Assembly (NCBI RefSeq): GCF_002865645.1
Contig: NW_020194558.1
Coordinates: 2,942,014-3,006,013 of the forward strand
Direction of reading: 5' to 3'
Origin: Hyaloscypha bicolor E
Lineage: Eukaryota; Ascomycota; Leotiomycetes; Helotiales; Hyaloscyphaceae
Length of the DNA: 64,000 nt
The stretch's first letter is position 1, and the number at the start of each line of letters is the position of its first letter. Shown in pieces: positions 13,123-28,766 of the stretch. The notes under the pieces are model-generated. The model saw nothing but the letters and a program-made list of their open reading frames with translations. It was not told where the DNA came from and searched no databases. The translations under genes were made by a program, and so were the position numbers.

Positions 13123-16100
13123 CTAATTAGTTAGTACTTATAGATTAGAAATAGAATAGTTATACTAAAAAAAGTATCTAATAGCCCTTAGTAATATTAA
13201 TCTAACTATATTAAAGAAAAGAATTATCTATTAACTTTATAAAAAAGTATTTAATAGCCTAAGAAAGAAAACTCTAGTTCTTACTAATTAATAAGTAATT
13301 AGTCTTTTAATTATTTATTTATTTAACTTTTATTATTCTTTAAAACTAATTTCTTTTGGCCCCAAGACTACTTTCTTAGAAATTATCTTTTCTACTTATA
13401 TAATACTCGTATTTATAAGACTCTTTTTCCGGAATATATATCCTATATATACTTTTAAAGCTCTTTAATTACTACTTTAATTTTACTATTAAATTAAGTT
13501 CTTTAAGCTTTAGATTTTCCCGGAATTATAATATTTCACTTTCTAAATTTCTTATTATAGATAAAATATTTAAGAATAAAATATTTATTTTAATACCTAT
13601 AATATTTCTAGATATCTGAAATATCTAGTATCTTAACTAGATATCTAATATCTTAATTAGATATTTAAACTAGGTGTCTAATATCTAAATCAGGTATCTA
13701 GATACTTTTATTACTAAACCCTATTATAAATTACTTTATTCTCAAATTCCTCTTACTATAAATTATATATATATACTAGAGAGAGCTTAGTCCTAAGGAT
13801 TCGAGATAATAAATCTTTAAGATAAATATAAATAAATAAAGAAATAGAAGAATAGTATTAACTTAGCTAGCTCTAATTATAAGAAAATCCTAGATTATCT
13901 TAATACTAGATTATTCTAGTATAAGATAAAGAAGTTAACTAATAAGAATCTTTAGAAATTATTTAAAGAGGATTTTAGTAATTTTAATCTCGAGATATTT
14001 AATTAACTAGATTAATATATACTATACTAATTATAAGCTACTTTATAATATAATAATATTTATATTAAATATAACTATAATTACTTTACTATTATATAGT
14101 CTCTACTTAATACTATTTAAAAAGAAAAGTAATATATCTAGACTATTAATAATATTATTATTACTAGATAAAACCTTAAAGCAGGCCCTATTACCTTATT
14201 ATATATATTTCTAAATAATAGTATTATAAGAAATTAATATATTAAACTAATTATTACTTATATTTCCTTATAACCTATTATTTCTTTATTATCTATAACT
14301 ATTTCTATTAATACTAGACTATAGAAAGCTAAAGCTAATAATCTCCTATTACCTTTATTATCTCTAAATAGCCCTTTAGCTAGCTCTCTTATTATAAAGC
14401 TAATTAGAGAAATAGTAAAGATATATACTAAGATATAGAAATATAATAGAACTAATAATAGTTTTAACTAAAAACTTACTATTTTCCTTAATATCTACTA
14501 ATATATAGAGCTTTTATAAAAGGTATTAATAAGAGCTTTCCCTATTATATTAAAGGAACTAGTATAAAATTACTTTTATAATAACTAGCTCTTTTAATAT
14601 ATATATAAAAAGGCTTATATAAATATTTATAGCTTTTTTAAGAGCCCTAATTTCTAATATTAAAACTTAGATAAATAGAATACTATTATAATAGTAACTA
14701 TAATAGCTTAATATTCTAAAAAAACAATATTTAAGCTTATCTAGTTACTAATTAATAACCTATATAAATTATAATATAAACTAGTACCTGTTTTATAAAA
14801 TACTAAATTCTTATATAATAAGATTATTACTTCTTATTAAGATATACTAGTATACTAATATATAGTTTCGGATTCTTTTCCTAATCTCGGCTAACTTATT
14901 AATAAGCTCTAATTATTTATTATTACTTATAAGAAAAAATAATAAATTAATACTAAGATCCTTTTTACTAATTAATAATACTATTCTCAAAACTCTTTAA
15001 ATTACTACTTATTCGGAAATTATTAATATAAACCTAGCTATAACTTTAGAACCCGTAATAATTACTTTAAATCCCGTAATTATAATAATTATACTCTAAA
15101 GTCGTATTTTATATATAAGAGACCCAAATACTATTTATAAAAACATATATTAGAGAAATAAGAGATTAAGAAAACTTAATTTAAAAATAGAAATATTTAC
15201 TAATTTAGATCCCGAAATACCCGTAACTTTAATAAATGCTTTAATAGTACTTATATATAGTATATTACTAAATTCGAAAGAGAAAAAAATAATAAGAATA
15301 ATAAGAATAAACTAGTAAGTAATACTTTTAAAGCCTTATTAGTAGAAATAAATAAAAGAAAGAAATATTATTCTAATTCCTATTTTACTTTTATTAAAAG
15401 CTTTCTAACTACTTTTATAGCCCCTATTTCTATTATTCCTATAACTAATACCCTTATAAATAACCTTATTTCTCTTTCCTTTATATACTAGATAATAGGT
15501 AAAAACTATATCTTGAAACCTATTAAATAAATAGAAAATATCTAGATATTTATAATTAATAATATATTAAAATATAATATATACTACTTTTATAAAGTTA
15601 TAATTAATACTAGAGCTTCCAGATTCTTAATTACTAGTTCTAACTAATTTCAAGCTTTATAGTAAACTAATAGTAATATCTAACTTAATAAAATTACTAA
15701 AGATTAAGTTAATATCTAGTTTAGTATTAGATCTATATTCTCTATTAGATCTATAATAGTAAGAATACTAATTAGGCAAGTATAATTTTATATTATATTT
15801 ATAAGAACTCTATTTTTATTTAACTTAGCTAATATAGATAAGCTAGAAGTCTATTTTAATAATCTTACTAATTATCTTATTATTTTTATTAAATACTTTA
15901 TACCTATAATATAATATTTTAGATATTCTTTCTTGCTTTAAAATATTACTTTATAAAGCTTTATTTCCGAATTCTTTACTTATAACTTTTACCTTTTTAT
16001 AAAGATTAAATTATAATATCTATATTATTATTTTAGTTATTTATTTATTAGTAAGCTCCGAAATATACTAGAATAAACAGGCTATAATATTAATATAAAA

Positions 16101-18891
16101 GCCTTTAAGTACCTTATAAAATACTATAAGTAATATTAGAAATTTAAATAATTACCGGAATAATTTAAGTTTAACCTAAGAAATAATACTAGCTTTAATT
16201 ATTCTATTATTATTAATATTTTCTATATTTTTAATAAGCTTATATTCTATATTATTAATAAAAGTACTAGATATTAAGCGGGCTAATAGCTTTAAAATAT
16301 TAGTATATTATATATTTGGAATGCCTTAAAATAATATTAGATTAATACTTATTTAGGCTTTTCTAATTAGATTATAGTAAATACCGGAAAGTAGTTTACT
16401 AATAAGAAGTTTACTTAGCTTATAAATACTATAGGAACTAAGGTTAAAATCATTTCTATAGAAGCTTATAATTCCGTTAGAATTATAAAATATTACTATA
16501 GCCTAATTTAATATACTTACCTTATTATTATAGCCAAAATTAATAGAATTAATAAGGATATTATACTCTAAATAACCTTTAAAGCTATTAATAATTCCGT
16601 TAGACCTAATAGTATTATTTTAACTTTCTTGATTTATAATACTTTATCTTAAATAACTAAATATAATATCTTATTACTAACTATATTATAATAATTAGTA
16701 GTATTTAAGAAGGTAATAGTAGAAATTCAGAAGCTTTAAGCTAAATACCAAATTACGAATACTCTAAATATCCAAAATAGTTCTAGTATTACTAATATTT
16801 ATAAACTTCTCTTAAATTTAGATATTCTTATATAATATAAAGAAAATACTAGTTAATCTAGTAATTAGAATAAACTATATAAGCTACTAGCTATTAATAA
16901 AAAGAACTATATACTAGCTCTATTATATAGTAATACTACCTTTTATTTAATTTCTATAAAACTCTTTTATATAAGAAATATTAAGGTTATTACTAATAGC
17001 CCCGAACCTAAACCTATTTCTGAACTTTATAGTAAGACTAAAAGTAATATAGATATAATTCCTCTTACTATTCCTGCTATTTTACTAAAGTATAGTAAAG
17101 GATATTCTTATAAGAACCCGGATTTTATAGTATTTCTATAGGATAATAACTTATATAAGAACTCTTATTAAGTTAAAGTTACTAGCCTTCTAAAAAAGAG
17201 TATATTTAAGGTTACTTCTAGATTTCAGATACTAAAGAAAATACATATCTTTAATTCCTGGTTTATTAATAAGATTAAAAATAAAAATATAAAAAGAAAG
17301 TTTAAGAAATCGAGACTAGTTATTTAGGCTTATAATAATAATAAGAAATATATAGTATTAATATAATTATTTACTATTTAATATATTAGCCAGAGAATTA
17401 TTCTTAGTATTACTACTATAATAATAAATATTATAAAACTATATTTATATAATATCTCGCAAGCTTATATCTAATTAATAATTTTATTTAATTATAATTT
17501 TTATATTAATTTACCTTATAAGCTTACTAAAGAGCTAAATCTAAATAATAATTCGGTTCTAAAGATTATAAAACTACTATATAGTATACCGGAAGCTAGG
17601 AACTACTAGTTTAAGACTTACTATTCCTATTATATTAATAAGCTTTTTATAAAATAATTAACTTATAACTCTTGCCTTTTCTATAATAAGTAATTCTTTA
17701 GAATTATTAGCCTTTAAACTAATAATACCTTATTTATTAGAACTAATAATTTTATAAAAACAGAATAACTAAAGCTTTATAAGGCTAAGTTTTTAGCTAA
17801 GAAATATAAATGCCTTATTATTAATTATAATCTCAAGTTTAATAAAGGTATTATTTATATAGGTATTACTAGAATTACTTTTATATAAGAATACTAGTAT
17901 AAAAACCTCTGAATTATTTCTATAAAGAATACTATTACTATAAGTAATAGGGGTACTATTTATTAAGATCTTTCTATTAAGAACTAATATATTACCTAGT
18001 ATACTAAAGAAATATATATTATATTAGTCTATTAACTAGAAGCTTTATATAACTTATTAATTACTATTTAAGCTATTAAATTCTCGGAAACTAATATAAA
18101 GGCACTTAATAAATGTATTTAATAATAGATTAAGAATATTACTAAAGAACTAAGATTTATAAAGCTAGTAAAGAAGTTCTTATATTTAATTATTTTTATA
18201 AATGCTTTATTTATAAATAATAGAGATCTCTTTTCCTAAATTAGATATATTCTAGTTCTAGTAAATAGAACTAGATATACTAATATTATCTACTAGTTCT
18301 CTACTAAATATAAGAGAATTACTAGAAGTATTCTAGCTTTAGAACTCTATAATATGGCTTATGGCTTTAATATAAGTACTTTAGTTAAATCTATAATTAA
18401 TAGAATACTAGAAATAGAACTATTACTAGTAGTTTATATAGATTCGAAATTATTATATAAATGCCTTATTAAATTAGGAACTATTCGAGAAAAGCGTCTA
18501 ATAATTAATATAATATATTTCTACTAGATATATAAATAATAAGAGATTATAGAAGTTAAATAGATTAAGAAAAAATCGAATCCTGCTAATTTCATAACGA
18601 AATTAAAGCTAATAAATACTTTTAAGTATCTAATTAATATAAATACTATATAATTAGATATAGAGAAATAGATTAAGTATAAATAGGGCAGGAAATAAAT
18701 ATATAGGATAGAAGAATATTATAAGAAGAGAAGTTATATATAAAAAGCTATAGTCTTTAGTATATAACTAAAACCTCAGAAATAATATAGATATATAAAA
18801 TATTTGGGAAATCTAATACTAGACCAGATTAGGGAATTTGTATATAATTAGAGAAAAATATTATTTTTCGCGTTTTTTAGAAAGTTTCTAG

Positions 18892-19188
18892 TATTAGTAT
18901 AGCTATTTCTTTAAGAGTTATATATATAGTTATGAGATATGAGATACGGGATATAAGTAATAGGATATAAGTAATAGAATATAGGATATAAGATATAGTT
19001 ATATAACCTCGTATCTTATTAGTAATTTGACTAGTAGATTAGACTTCTTTAGGCTTAATAGATTTAGGAATTATATATTAATACTATAATATTATAATTC
19101 CTACTTCTAGAATAATAACTTTATTAATCTTATATAAATAGTATTTTATAAATATATAATAGTACTATATATTACTAGTAAACTAATA
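18892..19188 (+). repeat. 3' LTR of copia copy 2
   Basis: 297-bp partner of the LTR at 12825, differing mainly by A/G and C/T changes. Confidence 0.9.
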
Positions 19189-22100
19189 ATTATTTATAAA
19201 AATAGATATTTCGAATATTAATACTAAAATAATAACTATATATTTATAGTTTATAAATTAGGCTTTCTAAATTAGGAAATTATTTATAATAATTATTAGA
19301 TTATTTTATATAACTTATATTTCTTTTAGAAATTCCGCTTATATATTAATATTAAAGTTTATATATTTATATAAATAATTAAATATATTTATAAAAGAAT
19401 AGATTATATAACTATTATTATTTTAGGAATAAATAATAAAATTATCTAGTATTTTTAGACTTAATATATAAGTCTTATAAAAGCTTTCTAATATTTATTT
19501 AAATATTTAATATATTAGAAATTTCTCTTAGTTTAATATTTTATAATTTACTTTTTTTAAATAATATATAATCTGCTTTATAACTAATTTCTTATTTAAA
19601 TAAATTATAAATAAAGCTATAAATACTCGTTTAATTTTAATAGCCTTTTTTAAATATAATATAATATATAAGAATAGCTATTAGTATTTATATTATAAGT
19701 TTCTATAATATTTTATATAAGTTATTAAAACCCGAATATAAAAGTACTATAAATAAAAATATAATATTAGTTATATTTATTATTATAATTCGGGTTTAAA
19801 TAAATAATTCTATTTATAGCTTTTATTAATAATTATATATAGTTTATAATTCTTTAATAAGCTTTATTTAATTAAAGATATTTATTATCTTATATATTAT
19901 ATTATTTATATTATTTATAGTTTAATAGAAAATAATTAGAAATAGTTCTAATATTTTAATAAGGCTATTTTATTAATAATTAGCTATAATTTATAAATAT
20001 TCTTTTTTATAAATATTTACTAATAGCTAATTATAAATATATAAGTAATCTAAAACTAATATAAAAAGTATTTTTATAATAATTTAGCCTATAAGCTAGT
20101 TTATAACTCGTTAATTAATTTTTTACTACTTTTTATTAATTTTTATTATAATTATAGCTACTTTTTATTTGGTTTTAGTTTTATAAATCTTTAATAAATA
20201 TTTATAAATCTTGTTTTATCTAAAAAAATATCTTTAATTAGATTATAAGCTATTATATAACTAATTTATAGATTAATTATATTTATAAAATATTATTAGT
20301 AATTATAATATAAGCCTAGCTAAATATAAACTAGTATTTTTATTTTTAGATAATTATAAATAATTTATAAACTATTTATTTCTATTTATAAAGCCCGAAT
20401 AATACTAGTAAAATATTTTTTTTTATAAAACTCTTTATTACTATTATTATAGCTAAAGTAAAGTAATTCTATATATAGTATTAATAGATATTATAGCTTT
20501 TTCTTTCTCGAATAAATATATATTTTATTTCTAGTTCCGGATTTTATTTAAGTTTAATAAATTATTTATAAATCTAATTATTTAAAACGAGATATTTATA
20601 TAGTATAAGTATTATTTTAAGGTAATATATTAGCTAATAATTAATTTATAATTAATAATAAATAATATTTTCTTTAGAAAGATATTTATAATTCTTAAAA
20701 GAAACTTTATTTAGATTTTACTAATAGTTTTATATAATTTATAAGTTAATATAATACGGGCCTGCTTATAGTAAATATAGATCTAGATCTAGCTTTATTA
20801 GTTATTATTACGAATTAATATACGGGTTTATAATAATTTATTTAAATAAGATTTTATAGACTAGATTAGTAATTTTTTATATAACTCGTTTTTAAATAAA
20901 TAAATTATATTTCTGTTTTTTATTTTATATATCTAGTTAGTTATAAATCTAATTAATTATATTTATTTATAAAATAACTTTTATAGGCCCTATATAATTA
21001 TTAGGTTTTTAGTAAATAAGTAATTCTATTAATTCTAAATAATATAGTTTATAAACTTAATTAAATAATTCTAGAAATATTTTCTAGCCAGAAATAAATA
21101 TATTTTATAATAGATTTAGCTAATATAAATAAAGCAGATCCTGAAATTATAGAATTACTTTTAGAGGTTTTATAAAATATCTATTTACCGGATTTATTTC
21201 TCTTTAAGCTATAACTTAAAATTAGTATACCTATAATATTCTTATAAAATCTCTATTTATAGAAAGGGCTTTATAACGGGTTATAAATATTAATATATAG
21301 CTTTAAGAAGTTCTTAATTCGAATATAGCTATTAGATAGTAATTTTAATAGCTAATTATAAATAATTCTATGAATTAAGTTCTAGTTTATAAATTAGTAA
21401 TTGTTTTTTATATATTTCTATAAATAGTTTTTATTAACTTTATTTTTTATAATAATTATTAATAAGTTATAAGGCTAGTTATTTGAAATAATAGAAATAA
21501 ATTTATAATTACTAGTTTTTTCTTATAGCTAGTTTTATATAATAGCTTTATAAGTTATTTTTATAAATAGAACTTTATATTCTTTTATTTTCTAATATAG
21601 ATTATATAAATAATATAATATATCTAGAAATATTATAAAGTCTTATTTAGCTTTTAATTTATTTAGAATAACTTTATATATTTATAAGCTATTTTTCTTT
21701 TTATATTATTTATAAAAAGTCTATAAAGAATTTATATCTAATTTATATATTTAGTTAAAAGCCTTTACTAAGTTATATAACTTTAGCTAGAGCTTTTATT
21801 ATATAATATATCTTTATTAATTTCAAATTTATTTGAAATAAATTTAGAGTAAAATTATTAATTATTCCTAAAGCTTATATAAGGCCGCTAATTAATAATT
21901 TTAATAGAGCAGCCCTAAACTCGTATTATATATATTAGAATTTAATATAATTAATAATAATAAAATAATAAATATTATTAATTAAGTTATTTATATAAAT
22001 TTAAATAAACTTCTTTTATTAATTTTTTCTTTTATTTATTTATTTATTAACTTTTTAAATTATTAGCTAATAAACTTAATATTTTTAATAGCTTTATTAA

Positions 22101-22384
22101 TAAATATAAAAAGGGCCTTAAACTAATTATTTAAAATAAATAAATATAATATTACCTTTCAAATATTATAAAAAAAGTTTAAGAAAAAGTATTTTAAATA
22201 ATAAAATTTATATAAAATTAAATTTTCTTAATAAATATATTTTATATTTTCAAAATATTAATTAAAATAAAAAAGCTTTTTTTAAATATAAAACTAATAA
22301 TTTTATTATATTAAAGTTCTTTATTATTTATTATAATTAAGGCTAAAAAGTATATAAGAAATTAAATAAAAAAAAGTCTATTAT
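19189..22384. other. A+T-rich DNA between copia copies 2 and 3
   Basis: 3.2 kb of A/T-rich sequence with no usable frame. Scattered less-mutated stretches (for example near 20750-20900) suggest an old RIPed element on one strand or the other, but I could not assign a family. Confidence 0.6.
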
Positions 22385-22655
22385 TATTAGTATAGCTATT
22401 TCTTTAGGAGTTATGTATATAGTTACGGGATATGGGTAATAAGATATGGGATACGGGATATAGTTATATAATCTTGCATTCTATTAGTAACTTGACTAGT
22501 AGACTAGACCTCTTTAGGCTTAGTAGATTTAGGGATTATATATTAATACTATAATACTATAATCCCTATTTCGGAATAATAATAACTTTACTAACTAATA
22601 TAACTAGTATTTCTATACCTATATAATAGTATTATATATTACTAGTAAACTAATA
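22385..22655 (+). repeat. 5' LTR of copia copy 3
   Basis: 271-bp LTR. It lacks some of the GATATAGGTAATAG-type internal units present in copies 1 and 2. Confidence 0.9.
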
Positions 22656-25600
22656 CTAATTAGTTTATATATATATAGATTAGAGAATAGAATCTTTTAA
22701 GCTAAAGAAATATCCGGTAGCCTATAGCAAAATTGAACTAGTCTATATTAAAGGAGGGAATTACCTATTAACTCTATAAAGTATCCGGTAGCCTAAAGGA
22801 GAAAATAGCTAGCTCTTGCTAAGGACTAATAATTACTCTATTAAAGAAAGGAATTACTTATTAACTCTATAAAATATCCGGTAGCCTAAGAAAGAAGGCT
22901 CTAGTTCTTACTAATTAATAAGCGATTAGCTATTTGACTATCTATTTATTTAATTATCTATTATTCTTTAAAACTAACTTCTTTTAGCCCTAAGACTACC
23001 TTCTTAGAACCCATTTTTTCCACTTATATAATACCCGTATTTATAGGATATTCTCTCTAGAATATATACTTTATATATATCCTTAAAGCTTTTTAACTAC
23101 TACTTTAATTTTATTATTAAATCGAGTTCTTTGAGCTTTAGATCCTCCCGGAATTATAATATTTCACTTCCTAAATTTCTCGTTATAGACGAAATATTTA
23201 AGGGCGAAATATTTACTTTAATACCTATAATATCTCTAGGTATCTAAGGTATCTAGTATCTGAATTAGGTATCTAATATCTGACCTAGATATCTGATATC
23301 TAAACCAGATATCTAGATATTTTACTTTTCTATAAACTTACTATGAATTACCTTACCTTTAAACTTCTCTTATTACGAATTATATATATATTAAGAAAGG
23401 CTTGACTCTAGGAATTCGGTATAGTAGAACTATAGAATAGATATATATAAGTAAAGAAGTAGAAAGGCAGTATTAACCTAATTACCTATAGTAATAAGGA
23501 AGTCCTAGATTACCTTAATACTAGACTATTCTAGTATAAGATAAAGAAGTTAACTAATAATAATCTCTGGGAATTATTTAAGGAGGATTTTAGTAATTTC
23601 GACCTCAAAGTACTTAATTATCTAGATTAATATATACTATATAAATTACAAGCTACTTTATAATATAGTAGTATTTATATTAAATAAAATAATAAGGAAC
23701 TTACTATTATATAGTCCTTAGTTAATACTATTTAGGAAGAAAAGTAATATACCTAAACTATAGCTAATATTATTACTACTAGACTAGACCTTAATACGGG
23801 CCCTATTACCTTATTATATATATTCTTTAATAATAGTATTATAAGAAATTAATAAACTAAACTAATTATTACTTATATTTTTTTACTATCTATAATTGCT
23901 TCTACTAGTACCGGACCGCAGAAAGCTAGTAGTAACGGATTTCTACTACTTCTACTACCTCTATTACCTTTAAATAGCCCTTTAGCTAGCCCTCTTACTA
24001 TAAAGCTAATTAGAGAAATAGTAAAGATATATACTAAGATATAGAAATATAATAGAACTAATAGTAATTTTAACTAAAAACTTGCTATTTTTCTTAATAT
24101 TTACTAATATATAGAGCTTTTATAAGAGGTATTAGTAAGAGCTTTTCCTATTATATTAAAAGAACTAATATAAGATTACTTTTATAATAACTAGCTCTCT
24201 TAATATATATATAAAAAGGCCTATATAAATATTTATAGCTTCTTTAAAGGCCCTAGTTTCTAATATTAAAACTTAGATAAGTAAAATACTATTATAATAG
24301 TAATTATAATGGCTTAATACCCTAAAAAGATAATATTTAAGCTTGTCTAGTTACTAATTAATAACCTATATAAATTATAATATAAACTAGTACTTATTCT
24401 ATAAAATACCGAATTCCTATATAATAAAATTATTACCTTCTATTAAGATATACTAGTATATTAATATATAGTCTCGGATTCTTTTCCTAATCTCGGCTAA
24501 CTTATTAATAAGCTCTAATTATCTATTACTACTTATAAGAAGAAATAATAGATTAATACCGAGATTCTTTTTACTAATTAATAATACTATTCTCAAAATC
24601 CTCTAAACTACCGCTTGTCCAGAAATTATTAATACAGACCCAGTTATAACTTCGGAACCCGTAATAACTACTTCAAGTCCTATAACTATAATAATTATAT
24701 TCCAAAGTTATATTTTATATATAAGAAACCCGAATACTACTTATAGAAATATATACCAGAGGAATAAGAGGCTAAGAAGGCTTGATTTAAGAATAGAAAT
24801 ATTTACTAATTTAGATTCCGAAATATCTATAACTTTAATAAATACTTTAGTAATACTTATATATAGTATATTACCGAATTTAAAGGAAAAGAGGATAATG
24901 AGAATAGTAAGGACAAACTAGTAAGTAATACTTTTGAAACCTTACTAGCGGAAATAGATAAAGGAAAGAAATATTACTCTAATTCCTATTTTATTTCCGT
25001 TAAGAGCTTTCTAGCCACTCCTATAGCCTCTATTTCTACTATTCCTATAACTAATATCCTTATAGATAACCTTATTTCTCTTTTTCTTATATACCAGATA
25101 ATAGGCAAAAACTATATCTTAGAACCTATTAAATAAATAAAAAATACCCAGATATTTATAATTAATAATATATTAAGATATAATACTTACTGCTTTTATA
25201 GAGTTATAATTAATACCGGAGCCTCTAGATTCTTAACTACTAGTTCTAACTAATTCCAAGCTTTATAATAAACTAATAGTAATATCTAACTTAATAAAAC
25301 TACTAAAGATCAAGTTAATATCTAGTTTAGTATTAGATCTATATCCTCTATTAGATCTATAATAGTAAGAATACTAATTAGGCAAGTATAATTCTATATT
25401 ATACCTATAAAGACTCTATTTTTACTTAGCTTGGCTAATATAAATAAGCTAGAAGTCTATTTTAATAATCTTACTAATTATCTTATTACTTCTAATAAAT
25501 GCTTTATACCTATAGTATAATGTTTTAGATACTCTTTCCTGCTTTGGAATACTATTCTATAAAGCTTTATTTCCGAATTCTTTACTTATAACTCCTGCTT

Positions 25601-28495
25601 TTTTATAGAAATTAAATTATAATATCTATACTACTATTTTGGTTATCTATCTATTAGTAAGCTTTGAAATATACTAGAACGAGCAGGCTATAATATTAAT
25701 ATAAAAGCCCTTAAGTACCTTATAAAGTACTATAAGTAATACTAGAAATTCGGATAATTACCGGAATAATTTAAGTTTAACCTAAGAGATAATATTAGCT
25801 TTAATTACTTTATTATTATTAATATTTTTTATATTTCCGGTAAGCTTATATTCTATATTATTAATAAAGGTACTAGATATTAAGCCGGCTAATAGCTTCA
25901 AAATATTAGTATATTATATACTTGGGATGCCTTAAAGTAGTATTAGATTAATACTTATTTAGGCCCTCCCAATTAGATTATAGCAGATACCGGAAAGCAG
26001 TTTATTAGTAAGAAGTTTACTTAGCTTGTAAATACTATAGGAACCAAGATTAAAATCGTTTCCGTAAAAGCTTATAGTTCCGTTAGAATTATAGAATACT
26101 ACTATAGCCCGATTTAATATACTTATCTTATTATTATGGCCGAAATTAATAGAATTAATAAGGATATTATACTCTAAATGGCTTTTAAGGCTATTAATAA
26201 TTCTACTAGACCCAATGGTATTATCCTAACCCTTTTAATTTATAGTACTTTATTCCGAATAACCGAATATAATACCCTATTACTAACTATATTATAGTAA
26301 TTAGTAGTACTCAAGAAAGTAATAGTAGAAATTCAAAAGCTTTAAGCTAGATACCAGATTATAAATACCCTAAATACCCGAAATAGTTCTAGTACTACTA
26401 ATATCTATAAACTTCCCTTGAATTCGGATATTCTTATATAGTATAAAGGAAATACCGGTTAACCTGGCAGTTAGAATAGGCTATATAAGCTAGTAGCTAT
26501 TAACGGGGAGAACTATATACTAGCTCTATTATACGGTAATACTATCTTCTGTTTAATCTCTATAAAGCCCTTTTATATAGGGAATATTAAGGTTATTACT
26601 AATAGCCCCGAACCTAAACCTGTTCCCGAACTCTATAGTAAGGCTAAAAGTAATACAGGTATGATTTCTCCTGCTATTCCTGCTATTCTACTAAAGTGCG
26701 GCAGAGAATGCCCTTATAAGAACCCGGATATTGCGGTATTCCTATAAGATAATAACCTATATAAGGACTCCTATTAAGTTAAAGTTACTAGCCTCCTAGA
26801 AAAGGGCATATTTAAGATTACTTCCAGATCTCAGATACTAAAAAAAATATATATCTTTAACTCCCGGTTTATTAATAAGATTAAGAATAAGGGTATAAAG
26901 AGAGAGTTTAAGAAGTCGAGACTAATTATCTAGGCTTATAATAATAGTAAAAAATATATGGTATTAATATAATTGCCTACTATTTAATATATTAGCCAGA
27001 GAATTATCCTTAATATTACTACTATAATAATAGATACTATAGAGTTATATTTATATAATATCTTATAAGCTTATATCTAATTAATAACCTTATTTAACTG
27101 CAATTTTTATATTAACTCACCTTATAAGCTTACTAGAAAGCTAAATCTGAATAATAATTCGGTTCTAAAGGTTATAAAACTACTATATAATATACCGGAA
27201 GCTGGGAACTATTAGTTTAAAACTTACTATTCCTATTATATTAATGAGCTTTCTATAAAATAGTTAACTTATAACCCTTGCCTCCTTTATAGTAAGTAAC
27301 CCTTCGGAATTATTGGCCTTTAAACTAATAATATCCTATTTATCAGAAATAATAATTTTGTAAAAATAGAATAACTAAAGCTTTAAAAGGCTAAGTTCTT
27401 GGCCAAGAAATATAAATGCCTTACTATTAACTATAATCTCAAGTTTAATAGAGGTATTATTTATATAAATACTACTAGAATTATCCTTATATAGGAATAC
27501 TAGTATAAAAACCTCCGAACCGTTTCTATAAAGAATATTACTACTATAAGTAATAGAAGTACTATTTATTAAGATCTCTCTATTAAGGACTAATATATTA
27601 CCTAATATACTAGAGGAGTATATATTATATTAGTTTATTAACCAGAAGCTTTATATAACCTATTAATTGCCGCTTAAGCTATTAAATCCTCGGAAACTAA
27701 TATAAAGATACTTAATAAGTATATTTAATAGTAAATTGAGAATACTATTAGAGAACTAAGATTTATAAAGCTAGTAAAGAAGTCCTTATATTTAATCGTT
27801 TTTACGATGCTTTATTTATAAATAATAGAGATCTCTTCTCCTAAATCGGATATATTCTAGTTCTAGTAAATAGAACTAGATATACTAATATTATTTACTA
27901 GTTCTCTACTAAATATAAGAGAGTTACTAGAAGTATTCTAGCTTCAGAACTCTATAATATGGCTTACGGCTTTAATATAGGTACTTTAGTTAAATCTATA
28001 ATTAATAGAGTACTAGAAATAGAACTACTACTAGTAGTCTATACGGATTCGAAGTCATTATACAAATGCCTTATTAAATTGGGAACTACTCGAGAAAAGC
28101 ATCTAATAATTAATGTAATATGCCTCTACCAGGTATATAAATAATAAGAGATTATAGAAGTCAAATGAATTAAGAGAGAATTAAATCCTGCCGATTTCAT
28201 AACGAAATCGAAGCTAATAAATGCCTTCAAGTACCTAATTAATATGAATACTATATAATTAGATATAGAGGAATAAGTCGAGTATAAATAGGGCAGGAAA
28301 TAGATATATGGGATAGGAGAATAGTATAAGAGGGGAAGTTATATATAAAAGGCTATGGCCTTTGGTATATAATTAAAACCTCGGAAGTAATATAGATATA
28401 TAGAGCGTTTGGGAAATCTGGTACTGGGCCGGATTAGGGAATTTGTATATAATTAGAAGGAGATACTATTTTTCGCATTTTTAGAGAATTTCCAG

Positions 28496-28766
28496 TATTA
28501 GTATAGCTATTTCTTTGGGAGTTACGTGTATAGTTACAGGATATAGGTAATAGGATATGGGATACGGGATATGGTTATGTGACCTCGCATTCTATTAGTG
28601 ACTCGACTAGTAGACTAGACCCCTTTAGGCTTAGCAGATTTAGGGATTATATATTAATACTATAATACTATGATCCCTACTTCGGAATAATAATAACTTT
28701 ACTAACTAATGCAACTAGCATTTCCACGCCTATATAATAGTGCCATATATTACTAGTAAACTAATA
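28496..28766 (+). repeat. 3' LTR of copia copy 3
   Basis: 271-bp LTR, the least mutated of the six; it keeps several C and G bases lost in the others, so it is the best reference for the family. Confidence 0.9.

Larger units (their letters stand above)
12825..19188 (+). mobile_element. Ty1/copia-type LTR retrotransposon, copy 2 (RIP-inactivated)
   Basis: A 6.36-kb element of the same family and orientation as copy 1. LTRs are 12825-13122 and 18892-19188, with ATTAT duplicated at 12820-12824 and 19189-19193. Collinear with copies 1 and 3 through gag (zinc-knuckle region near 15100), protease (near 15605), integrase (core near 16430), reverse transcriptase (from about 17255) and RNase H (about 18350-18480). 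Stops at former Gln/Trp codons and loss of acidic active-site residues make it non-coding. Its own target duplication shows it is a separate insertion, not part of a segmental duplication with the other copies. Confidence 0.92.
22385..28766 (+). mobile_element. Ty1/copia-type LTR retrotransposon, copy 3 (best preserved)
   Basis: A 6.38-kb element with 271-bp LTRs at 22385-22655 and 28496-28766 and ATTAT duplicated at 22380-22384 and 28767-28771. Domains read in order: gag zinc knuckle at about 24706-24770 (Cys codons now Tyr), protease at about 25200-25240 (INTGAS, Asp to Asn), integrase core and C-terminus at about 25900-26560, reverse transcriptase from about 26862 (SRFINKIKNKG), its catalytic region near 27330 (TNN where TDD is expected), and RNase H at 27959-28144, where 61 codons are still open (VVYTDSKSLYKC). 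Protease-integrase-RT order defines Ty1/copia. Gln and Trp codons are systematically TAA/TAG. It is probably the youngest of the three. Confidence 0.95.
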
